DNA of 64,000 nt from Blasia pusilla (taxonomy: Eukaryota; Marchantiophyta; Marchantiopsida; Blasiales): assembly GCA_050084515.1 (NCBI GenBank), contig CM114274.1:10974001-11038000 (forward strand). The letters are read 5' to 3'. This document shows positions 45,321 to 55,149 of this stretch, piece by piece. Position numbers and translations under genes: made by a program. The notes under the pieces were generated by a model, which was not told the origin of the DNA, did not search any database, and saw nothing but the letters and a program-made list of their open reading frames with translations. Positions within the stretch are counted from its first letter, which is position 1. The number at the start of each line of letters is the position of its first letter.

Positions 45321-47429
45321 GGTTTCTTTGGTTTGAAATCCCTATAGTTTCCACGCTTCTCAACTTGAGCTGCAACTTTACAAACAATTCTTAGCGTGAG
45401 CGTGACAAGACAAAATAGTGAACTCACCTGCCGCATGAAGTTTCCCCATTGTCTCATACGTACAGTCCACCAACTCAACCAAGAGCGCAACTCTTTGTAC
45501 TTCCCCTCAATCGCATGCTTCCTCCACCACCCATGAAGTTCTTCTTGGCATTCCATGGCCTGTTTCAAGGTTTTGCTGTCCTTGCAGCGTTGGAGTAGAG
45601 TGACATGTTCTGTCCTCTTATTCTCCTTGATGCAAGATTTGGTGTACCGGGTCACAAACTGTTGCCAATGGAAAGCATCCGACCTTTCCCTCTCCGGTTG
45701 AACCTCTCCACCCGAGAACACTTCCCGGGTAACAATCCACCCAGGTTGTGCATTATCCGCCATGAACCCATAAATTTCCGGAGGTGGCCTTTTGTTTTCC
45801 TTCACCACCTCCAATAAGAGTAACTAGCACATCTTCAAACAGCCAACGTCTTCTGCCTTTACTTCAAAGACAAATATAGTTTTGAGTCCCCTCTCCATAT
45901 GGTCATAAACGTGAGCACCCATTTTCAACCATCCGTTTAGCACTCTGTAGCAAATATCAAAGCTTACACAGCTGCCGTAAAGATCTTCCCCTTCCCTCAT
46001 TTGATCTATAAGATCGAGGCCACTCGACGGACTTGTGGTTGACATTTTGAAGACATAGGCCGTGGATCCCTCGCGTCCTTGGCACATGAACTGCCATCTC
46101 TGAATGAATGGAAATCTGGAGTTGGCCTTGATTCTGGCGATGGCATCCATTTCGGCCGTCTTTCCATCCAAAACCCGTATTTGACGCAAACAAATTCCGG
46201 AAGCATTCAGGATCAGCGAGAAATGCAAGATTTTCCCAGAGTTGTTTCTCCTCAGCCGCCGTGATCTCACCTTGTCCAGGGATTCCAAGCAATTGTTCCC
46301 AAATTTTTGATGCTGTTGTGAGCTTGATCACTCCGGGCTTTGAGCCCGGAGAGTTTCTATAGACCTTGGCAACTTTCTTCGCCACATCCTCCTTGATGTG
46401 TCTGTGAATTGCATCGGTCACAGGATGAGTGTGGGAGCCAACATGAACTGCTAGCCTTGTGTACTCTGACGTGGAGCCCAAGTCGTGGACAATGAAAAAT
46501 ATGTATGCAGGACACGCTCCAACGGAGAAGGGCGATGCCTGACAATGAGGACATCGATGGCCTCCCGGCGGTATGGTGGCACCGACCTCGTATAGAGTTT
46601 CTGCATTCTTGGGGGGGAATTGCGACGTATTGACTCACCCGTTGCGCTCTAGATACGGGCATGCTGGACTTCTACACTCCAAGGCTCCAACGCATTGGTG
46701 GCGGGAGACAATCGAAGAACCATCTGGAATTGAAGCACTAGTCTGTTGAAGCTTGCACCATCGATGACAATCAGACTTTCTATCCATACCCTTCAAGCGT
46801 CCTCCATCTTTCTTTCGAGCAGGAGCAGCAAGTGGAGGCAACTCAAAAATGCAATTACCATCGTGACGTGGGCGGCAACTCGTCGACAAGAATGTGCTTG
46901 AACATTTTCAAGGCTAAAGGAAACTATTGCCACGATACTCGCAAGAGGAATGAGTAGGCGGCAGAGGGCCTGGTTGGTGCAGATCCACCGAGGTTGATAA
47001 CATCCGGAATCTCTTCAGAAGAACAACATTGTTCTGGCGTGTGAAGTTGGAGTCGGCAGATTGAGCTAAGAGTTGCAAACGAGAGCTCGGTGCACTAGGA
47101 AATTCTCGACCGTCTACTTGGGATCGGGGGGCAAGCCGTAAACTCAGATTGACCATTTGCTAGAGGTAGGAGATTCCATACTTTACGGATGCAATCACCT
47201 TGGCCGGACTGACCGTCTCACCTACTATGTCCTCCGTATCGTCCACCCTAACATCCTTGGATACAACGATGGTTTCAATTTGGAGAAGAAATTGAACAAA
47301 GAGAAAATTTTCATCCACAGCTATGAAAGACTCAAGAGCTTGCAGTCGAACGATTTCTAATTGAGGAAGGGCCGCTAGATGACTGCCACAAGTGAGCTTC
47401 ACATAATTATCCATTCCCAGAAGATTCCA

Positions 47430-48915
47430 ACGGGAGGAGACTGAGAATGAGAATGTTTAATTTATAGTGAATAGGAACTCAGATTCTCCTCACAGAATTT
47501 GACTAACAAGATGAAGTTTGGTAGGTGAAATTGTATGACACAATGGATTCACTTCTGTTGCAACCTCTCAGAGTCAGGTGGGTTACAAGATTTGGGAAGC
47601 AGAGACGTGCGTTGCGAAGCACACTTCGTTTTGTTGGAACCCGTCGGAGTCCGTTGGGTTGGTACCCCCTTCTTGGCGACCAAAGATCTTTTGAGGCGAT
47701 TTTGCTAGCATCAAACACAAGATATCGCTTGTTTTTTTGGGATCGCCCAACTCAGGGTACATCTTGTGACCCGTCGGATTGCAATAGGTTTCCTCGGAAT
47801 AATACGTTGTCGCATTGTTTCCCGAGGGATAGAAAAGCGTGCAACCTATCGATAACCGACGGGTTGCCCTAGTAACTCAACTATTAACCCAAGCTAAGCG
47901 AAGCCTGCAACCCGTCGGCTTCGGACGGGTTGCACGCTTCTGCCTTACCTTGTAACGCAAATATGAACAAAGCTGGCAACCCATCGCTCTCCGACGAGTT
48001 GCGCGGGTACCGCATCTTCTTGCCCAAAGACGGCGGAGGCGCGCAACCCGTCGGCATCAGACGGGTTGCCCAATTATCTCACGGTGTAACACTTACATTT
48101 TTCCGAGTTACTGCGGGTGCCGCACCTTCTTGCCCAAAGACGGCGAGGCGTGCAACCCGTTGCCCTCAGACGGGTTGCGCAAGGGCCTTGCCTTGTTTCG
48201 CTAACATGAAGGAAGCATGCAACCTGTCAGCCTCCGACGAGTTGCGCGGGAAGCCCGCGTTGTTATCCCTTGACGAGGGAAGCGTGCAACCCAACGGTCT
48301 CCGACGGGTTGCGCGGGTACACACCTCGCGTTCTTGTCTGAAGACGGCGGAGGCGCTCAACCTGTCGGTCTCCGATGGGTTGCTCGCGCACCTCGCGTTC
48401 TCGACCCATGACGGCGGAGGCGTGCAACCTGTCGGACTCCGACGGGTTGCCACGAGGACGGATGCCTTGAACCTTTGGGAAGCATGCAACCCGTCAAAGC
48501 CGTCGGGTTGTTGTTTTTCACGTCCAGACTTCCGTAACGGCGGGCACGTCGCCGTCGGAAGGACGATGCGACCCAACGGTCAGCCCAACGGCTCGAAAAG
48601 TATAAATAGGGGAGAAATCGCTCATTTCCGGTTTTTCATTTCACGATCTCCATTGCTCTCCTGCGCAGCAGCTGACCAGATACCAAGGGGCGCTTTACAC
48701 GGCGACTCATCGTGAGACGATACGAGCGAACGATTGCGTGACGATTCGAGCGAACGATCGCGAGACGGTTCGACCAAACGATCGCGAGACGATTTGAGCT
48801 ACCCATCAAGGCGACTCATCAAGCGATTCATTGTGCACATAGGTGGAGGCATTTCCGGGAAAATGATGATGAAAAATCTCAAGCAAATAAGTCTGGGAGC
48901 TTCACTCCCAAGTCC
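47430..48915. promoter_or_regulatory. Divergent promoter region of the MULE with palindrome cluster 2
   Basis: This separates the transposase ATG (47,414, minus) from the accessory gene (48,916, plus). Thirteen or so palindromes occur between 47,555 and 48,512. Nine of them start at 47,907, 47,976, 48,043, 48,152, 48,219, 48,286, 48,357, 48,424 and 48,486, mostly 67 bp apart, on a repeated background with TTCTTGCCCAAAGACGGCGG. The arms here are of the CCC/GGG type. A TATA box lies at 48,601. Confidence 0.7.
48601..48608 (+). promoter_or_regulatory. TATA box of the accessory gene
   Basis: TATAAATA followed by GGGG, about 90 bp downstream of the last palindrome and 315 bp before the chosen ATG. 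It implies a transcription start near 48,630-48,640 and a leader of about 280 bases. Confidence 0.6.
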
Positions 48916-51900
48916 ATGAGGACTCCTGCGTCACCATCTCCAGGGCCTCGTTCGGCCAATGAGATAAGGCAGCAAGAAATTGAGGAGCGGGGAAGGGAAG
49001 CGGAGATGAAAAATCAGGAGCTTCTTGCAAAACGTGTACAGGAGGCGCTCGAAAAATAGAACGCAGAGGCTGAGGCGTTGCAGGCCTTGAAGAAAAGGGT
49101 CGCCGACAAAAAGCGAGAAAAGAAGCATCTAGACGCGTCGGTGAGGAGAGCAGAATTGGCTAAAGCTCGGAGGGAAAAAGCAATAGCCATTGAAGAAAGC
49201 CCTGCCCGTCCAACCAAAAGTGTTGAGATGCGAGAAATGTCCCTGATGAAGTCCGGGGACACAATCAATATAGCGGAAACGGCCGAAGTTCAAGTCATGG
49301 ACGATGAGGTCATGAGGACCGCCAGCGTGGAGATGGTGGACATCGCTGAAGAAGCAGGAGAGCGGTCATCCTCGTGTGTAAGCCCAGCGGAAGAAATCAA
49401 CCTCTCTCGGATCGACAAGTTTCCAGTGGACTTGCCAGCTGCTGTCTTAGTGCAGTTGGCTGGCCAAGACACCGACCCAATCTTCGAGCGGGTAAGAGAG
49501 GATCTGTGTTTTTTGAATTATTTGAAGGTCCATGTTGCAATTCATTGGCAATTCAGTGTGGCTTATTGATCTTGTCCCCGTTGGGACAGGTGGTAAAGCT
49601 GATGGCAGTGATGGAGGGCCACAACGCCCCGAGAATTCCACTCTGCCGATTGCAGACAATGGAGTACGTCTGCGAAATTCAGTCTGACGAGGATATTGCG
49701 AAGCTCAAACAATCGGTGGCGAGAGCATCCTACGTCGACTGCTTCCCTCCGTTCTATGTTCAGCCTTATGATGACCATGGAACCCAAGCGCTGGTTACGG
49801 AGGAGGACTTGGAATCGCTCGACACATTCTGGAGGATGAGAGATCAGGAATTCAGAAGGCAAGTAGAGGGGACGGAATTCAGCTGGATGAGGAACCTGTA
49901 TTTCTTCATCCGGGATGGAAATCACAGGTTCATGGCGTGGAAAAAGTTTGTAGAGGAGCGCCCAAACTCCATGGAGGCACATTTTTGCGTGAAGGCAGTG
50001 GTGCTTCATCCATACCCTCATCACATGGCGACGGTGGAGATGGCCATGCATGCCATGAACACGTAAGTTTCTTCTTGCTACAAATCGTCGGACTCCGACA
50101 AGTTGTTTGAGTCGCCACTATTTTTTAGATGTTTTTGGCCGAAAGCAACTCGTCGGACTCCGACGAGTTGCTCGATTGATCACTGGTTTAGGATGTTTCC
50201 GGCCGAAAGCAACTCGTCGGACTCCGACGAGTTGTTCGACTGACCACAGGTTTTGGATGTTTTTGGCCCAAAGCAACTCGTCGGACTCCGATGAGTTGCT
50301 CAACAAGCCGCATTCTTTGGATGTATTTTGAAGAAAGAAACTCGTCGGAGTCTGACGAGTTGCTCGACTTGCCGCATTTTTTGGATGTTTTTTGAAGAAA
50401 GCAACTCGTCGGAGTCCAACGGGTTGCTTGACTCGAAGCTGTTTTTGGAGGTTTTTGGCCGAAAGCAACTCGTTGGAGTCCGACAGGTTGCATTCGGAAG
50501 TTGGGAGCTACATTTTTGGCGTCAAATTGCAGCTTTCATTGAAATTGCGCAACCTATCAGACTCCGACGGGTTGATATGTTCACTTTTGATACGGACTAT
50601 CTGACAACCCGTCGGAATCCGGCGGGTTGAGACCAGGCAATCACAAATCTGAATGCAATCCGTGGGACTCCGATGGGTTGCAAAATTTAGCTCGTTGCTA
50701 CAATCCGACCTTGAGCTGTGACGACCAGTCGGAGTCCGACGGGTTGCAAGAACCCATGTACCTTACAAAACTTCTTATATTGAGTTTGGATGTGCAGGAT
50801 TGTATCGGAGGGGGATGTCACCTACCACTGGATCCAGGATTGCAATCGGGTGAAGAAAGTGCTAACGACTCACCCGGCAGAGTACAAGGGGTTCTTGGGC
50901 GACGCCCTTGTAAATGAGATGCTGGCAAAGGGTGCACAAATAAAAAAGAAGACTTGGGCAAATAAATTTATTCCCCAAGATGCAACCGTCGCAATCCTTT
51001 GCTGGTCGAAGATATAGGCCGCCAAGAAGAGCGCTGCATTGGAGCTGGAGCGGAGGGAGAAAGTGTCTGTGTCTGAGCGTGCAAAATTCATCCAAGCTAA
51101 AGTATTTGCAGTTACGAAGTACACGGCAAGCAAGATGCAGCGCTACATCGCCATTCTCAACCCCGAACTTGGTCCGGATTTCTACAAGGAGCTGAAGGGG
51201 CTGAAGGGGATAATCAAGCGCCAGCGGAAAAGGGATGAAGATCCGCAAGGTTGGATTGGGGAGAAAGTGTCTCTCGATCGCGTGCATCGATTTGCCTTGC
51301 CTGGAATAAGCGAATTTAGGAGAATACGACTGATGAAAATCAGTCTCGAGGGCACAGAGGCCCAAAAGAGGGCGGCACACCATCCTCGGGGTATCTCTGA
51401 TCTAGTGATCTCCCACTGGCTCCGCGAATGGTCGTTCTGGGACACGTTGCGGCTTATCGGGAAGTCCATGCTCGACGGTCTCCAAGCGGAGCTAAAAAGA
51501 ATAGAGCCACTTCCAATGTTAGTATTATAAAGAAGTTCTCTAGGGTTAAGCGAAGTTCTTTGGTGACGTGTTGCACACTATATCACCATCGAGAGTAGAC
51601 CATGTTCTTGACATTGTTTCCAACGTGCTTCTTTACAGATGGACCACTCCTATGTTTACTGCTTCGTTCGGCCGGAGCACAACTTCCAAGTGTTTAAGAT
51701 CCAGGATCCTGTGGATCCATGCTTCGATGGGTACAGCTTAGATAGTTTATACAATTCCACCCCGGGAATTTTCATGCAAGACGGTACCCCACTACTTGGA
51801 GGAAGGGAAAAGTCGCCAGCCTTGATGCAAATGCTCATCGAGCTTTGCTCAAGGCCGGGTGACTTGGTGTTCGACTGAGTGGGTCTTTCAAGGGCGAGTA

Positions 51901-52151
51901 TCAAAGGCGCCTGGCAGAGTGGCAGGAACATTCTCTGCCTGAAGGGAAGGCATGAACTATTTGACCTTTGCAAGGAGGCAAAGGCAGATTACGACAGGCT
52001 AGTTGGGGCGTACAACTCTTCTCCGAAGCCGAGAGCTCCGGTTCCAGACCCACCGTTGGTCGTGACACCATCGTCACTTCCAACGATTTCAAAAATCGGG
52101 AGGGCAAGGCCGATAGTAATTTTGCAAGAGCTCTCGGACGATGACGAGTGA
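48916..52151 (+). pseudogene. MULE accessory gene: ParB-like domain plus N4/N6 DNA-methylase-like C-terminus
   Basis: Four exons: 48,916-49,491, 49,590-50,062, 50,798-51,521 and 51,639-52,151. All junctions are GT-AG and preserve the frame. Exon 1 begins MRTPASPSPGPRSANEIRQQ and encodes a charged coiled coil. Exon 2 is ParB/Srx-like: PLCRLQTMEY, DEDIAKLKQSVARASYVD, PPFYVQPYD and FFIRDGNHRFMAWKKF. Exon 3 is helical and basic. Exon 4 has LMQMLIELCSRPGDLVFD, then ASIKGAWQSGRNILCL, resembling the SAM-binding PGD-LVLDPFxGSGxTxxA-GR motif of N4/N6 methylases. It ends in an acidic QELSDDDE. No DPPY/NPPY catalytic motif was found. Stops TAG 49,057, TAG 51,015 and TGA 51,876 are all C-to-T or G-to-A type. 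The role is inferred, not shown: modification or binding of element DNA. Confidence 0.75.
50085..50750. repeat. Palindrome cluster 3, in intron 2 of the accessory gene; exact 64-bp period
   Basis: Six units start at 50,145, 50,209, 50,273, 50,337, 50,401 and 50,465, exactly 64 bp apart. Each is GCAACTCGTCGG - 3 bases - CCGACGAGTTGC or a near copy, on a shared TTTTTGGATGTTTTTGGCC-like background. The first three have centre ACT, the last three AGT. Five looser copies follow to 50,748. The arms here are CTC/GAG, whereas cluster 2 has CCC/GGG. Confidence 0.9.
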
Positions 52152-54020
52152 GTTCAAAGAACTCAAGGACCCAGCTTGACTGCATCATTTGGAGTAGGGA
52201 TTTATTTGATGACGAGGGCAAAAGAATTCATAGAATAGATGAAATGTATAGTTTCGAGCTTCTTTCGGATCTAATAAAGGACAAGATTTTTTTGAACGAT
52301 GGTGGTGTTTCTAAAAGTTTGCTGAATATCTTTTATGTCTTTTCGAATGTGATCGTCTATATACTCTGAGGACTTCTATTTTGCAACCCGTCGGATTTCC
52401 ACGGCTTCCAACTTTTCACTTTTTGACCACTGCACCTTTTTAACCACTTCCAGGAAACCTGTTGGATTCCGACAGGTTGGCTGCGTGAGTAATCGGACTC
52501 TTTCTCTGTTGGTCCAACTTAAGAGGCAGTCTGGCGGGCTTCTTCACTTTGGCACCTTCCCCTAGTATCGTCAAACAAGGCGTAGGCTTCTTCTCCTCTC
52601 TCAGACGTGTTGAATTCCTACTACCTGTGGGATTGCCATCATGGTATTTCCAAGAACATAGCACATATTGATACTGGATGGGTGTCACATTGCAGAGCGT
52701 CCAAGATATACTGCCGAGGAAGGCGATGGGACTCAAATCAGGTTACATAGGACCGTTATGGTGTACCTAGGGGGGGGCCAAGGCTCTCGAATTCGCCAAC
52801 ATTTTTTATCCCCGTTTACAATTGGCCAGAGGAGCCACTTGTATCCTAGGACATTCCTTTTGTACAGGAATCTAGGAGAGTTAGGAGTAAATTTGTAGAT
52901 GACGAGGCTGAAGAAATCATAGACTAGATCAAATGTATATTTCCGAGGTTCCTTCGGAGGTAATAAAGAATGAGATTTTTTCAACCGATAATGGTGTTTG
53001 TAAAATTTTGCTGAATATTTTTCTTGGACTTGTGGATCTTGTTCTTCTAGCTACTCAAAATTACAATTTTGCAACCCGTATGATTCCGACGGGTTGCAAC
53101 TTTTCACTTTTTGACCACTGCAACTTTTTAACCATTTCCAGGCAAGCTGTCAGATTCCGATAGGTTGGCTGCTTGAGTGATCAGACTCTTTCCCTATGAG
53201 ACCAACTTCTGAGGCATAGTGGCTGGCTTCTTCACTTTTGGCTCGTTCCCTAGATTTGTCAAACCAGTTGTAGGCTTCTTTTCTTGTCTAAGATGTGCAG
53301 GATTCCTACTACCTGTCGGATTGCCATTTCGGATTCCCAACCTGTTGGATTTTCGTGGGTGCAGGGTGGAAGGGAATCACTTCTCAAAATCTTTCCTTTC
53401 TTATGGTGAGCTTGCTTGCAAGGGGTGCAAGCCATCTGATTCCAATGGATTGCAAGAGTGCAACCTGTAAAATTCCGACGGGTTGGGAGGGGTGCAGCTT
53501 CTTGGTTTCTCAGATTTAGGATCCGAATGAAGGGACATCAGTTCCTCTTTACTCCCGACAGCTAACAATCTTTTGGTTCAATTATTGTCTCATGTGTTTA
53601 CATTTCACAAAGTTGGTCTTGAGCAGACACCATTCATAACCAACAAAAAGTTGGTTATGAGGCAATTCAGGGGAGGCCATGATGCAGGCAACAATCCCTG
53701 CAAAAAGAGAGGTTGGCATCGTACCGATGCGCATCCGAGTGGTCCCGCAACAAATATACCCATGGGCACTGCTTATTGTAGACCAAGACAGGCAATGTTA
53801 AGAAACTTAGGCTCACATGGAGAGTGATGGAAAATGTTTGTAGTGGTCTTATAATGTCTACTTGTTTTTCGCCCCCAGGAAAAAGGAGGTTTCTTTAGGC
53901 CCAAATGTGGACCACTACCTACTCTCTTCTAAAGATTTCATGAATTTGAAAGCAAACAAAAATTTCAAATATGTCAAAAAGTTTTGAAGAGAGGAGGCGG
54001 ATTTGGCCTTTTTTTTTAAG
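52152..54020. repeat. MULE right flank: duplicated block and palindrome cluster 4
   Basis: About 52,197-52,640 and 52,890-53,330 are two direct copies of a roughly 440-bp block. Both contain ATGAAATGTATA / ATCAAATGTATA, CTTTTTGACCACTGCA, GGCTTCTTCACTTT and CCTACTACCTGT. Each copy carries two palindromes, and two more decayed ones lie at about 53,425 and 53,459. No coding region was recognised in this flank. Confidence 0.75.
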
Positions 54021-54022
54021 AG

Positions 54023-54086
54023 AGACTCTCCTCTCTTCCTCTCTTCCTCTCCTCTCTTACTCTCTCCTGCCAGAATATCAGCCCCC
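54023..54086 (-). repeat. Right terminal inverted repeat of the MULE (polypyrimidine)
   Basis: CTCTCCTCTCTTCCTCTCTT and following pair with the left AG-rich end. It finishes with CCAGAATATCAGCCCCC just before the target duplication. Confidence 0.65.
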
Positions 54087-54095
54087 GATAGGATT
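54087..54095 (+). repeat. Target-site duplication, right (9 bp)
   Basis: GATAGGATT, identical to 43,024-43,032. Confidence 0.9.
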
Positions 54096-54920
54096 CTGGC
54101 TCGCTTGGAGTTTGTACGATGTTACATAGATGATATTCTTATCTTCAATTCCATGGTTGAGAAGCATGAGCAACACGAGGAGTAGGTGTTTTGGAGATTG
54201 CAGTAACATGGATTAAAGTTACATCCAGGCAAGTGCAGATTCTTTCAGGAGCAGATTGAGTATTTGGGACACACCATATACCCGAGTGGGTTAGGCGTTC
54301 AGCAGATGAAGGTAGAGGCTATTGCGCAGATTCCACACCTTATAGATGTGAGTCGAGTCCGAGCATTTCTTGGACAGGAGAACTTCTATCGATGGTATGT
54401 CAAGGGTTTTAGTGCGATCGCAAAGTCTTTGACCTTGTTGACGAGACTTAATGAGGATTGGTTGTGGAAAGATGATCAAGAGCCAGCATTTCAAGAGCTC
54501 AAGGACAAGTTAACGTCCTCACCCATTTTATAGAGACCGGATAGGGGTCACCCATTCCAATTACATGCGGATTGGAGCATGTTGGGTCTAGGAGTAGTGC
54601 TTACTCAAAGGGATGACGAGGAGAGGGAGTTTGTTGTGGCTTACGCAATCCGATCAAACAACATTGCAGAGGCAAAGTACAACTCCTACGAGGGAGAGTG
54701 CTTGGCTGTAGTGTATTTTAGGTGCTATTTATTCAACAACCCTTTCAAACTTATCACTGATCATCAGCCGTTGAGGTGGTTCACGGAGTTCCGACAAGCT
54801 TATGGGAAAGCTTGCTAGGTGGGCTCTATTACTACAGGAGTATGAGTTTGAGGTGGTTCATAGGCGAGGTCGGCTAAACGAGGATGCGGATGGGTTGAGT
54901 CGTAACCCATGTCCGAGTTA
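54087..54920 (+). pseudogene. Reverse transcriptase 3' part and RNase H (gypsy C)
   Basis: The reading resumes with LARLEFVRCYIDDILIF (the catalytic YIDD), then HPGKCRFFQEQIEYLGHTI, SRVRAFLGQENFYRWYVKGF and FQELKDKLTSSPIL. RNase H shows FQLHADWSMLGLGVVLTQ, EAKYNSYEGECLAVVYF and [13 protein letters not shown], then after a frame change [16 protein letters not shown] and [12 protein letters not shown]. Short deletions relative to copy B occur near 54,710 and 54,790. The first codons complete the RT cut by the MULE. Confidence 0.85.
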
Positions 54921-55149
54921 GAGAGAGGACACAAGAGCTTGGTGGCACGGAGAGAGTGATGAGGAGATGGTGCCCGGTTGGCATGCATCTGCCTATCTTT
55001 GTTGGCTGACTATGGTAAGTCAGCCCCAGGTGATGACTCCAATGGTGGGGTTGGATGATGTGTCTTTGGATCCGGAGGTCACTGAGGAGGCAACAGATGG
55101 TTGTGATATCCATGACGACGTGGAGGTTGTGGAGTTCTTGCACATTGGC

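Larger units (their letters stand above)
43451..47414 (-). pseudogene. MULE transposase, multi-exon, with WRKY/GCM1-like zinc finger and SWIM
   Basis: Minus strand from MDNYVKLTCGS. A zinc finger is formed by CVGALECRSPACPYL, CPHCQASPFSVGACPAY and LAVHVGSHTHPVTDAI (H-x3-H-type end), as in WRKY-GCM1 fingers of MULE transposases. The MULE core has FIQRWQFMCQGREGS, CYRVLNGWLKMGAHVYDHME, IYGFMADNAQPGWIV (probable second catalytic Asp) and LRSWLSWWTVRMRQWGNFM. Then comes an intron with donor CAG|GTGAGT at 45,432 that contains palindromes, and exons to 44,528. The last part (43,451-43,879) has a SWIM-like CCFPTCSCDDF ... FPNKHMYYVLL with one Cys replaced. Lesions: TAG at 47,160, TGA near 46,634, a frameshift near 46,200, TAG at 45,824. 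It would have cut and rejoined the element ends; it is now dead. Confidence 0.8.
43033..54086. mobile_element. Mutator-like element (MULE), 11.05 kb, with accessory methylase-like gene
   Basis: Bounded by an exact 9-bp duplication and by purine-rich inverted ends. On the left TAAGAGGAGAGGAAGAGAGG starts near 43,043; its mirror runs CTCTCTTCCTCTCTTCCTCT near 54,023-54,055. The interior has a minus-strand transposase gene and a divergent four-exon gene with ParB-like and N4/N6-methylase-like parts. Palindrome arrays fill introns, the shared promoter and the right flank. Removing the element and one duplication rejoins the interrupted RT in frame. The outermost 10-25 bp of the two ends pair poorly, so the inverted repeats are imperfect. 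Confidence 0.9.

Noticed and set aside
48166-48576. Open frames on both strands across the palindrome cluster (also 47,930-48,715 and 50,107-50,630)
   Set aside because: They are by-products of GC-rich palindromic tandem repeats: the same short peptide recurs at each repeat. The intron-2 cases lie between clear splice sites.
50145-50491. CRISPR-like array (regular repeats with spacers)
   Set aside because: The linkers are similar to one another rather than unique, there are no cas genes, and the context is a spliced gene in a plant transposon.
48916-52151. Bacterial contamination, because of ParB-like and methylase-like parts
   Set aside because: The gene has four exons with GT-AG introns, a TATA box, and lies inside an element with an exact 9-bp duplication in a plant retrotransposon.
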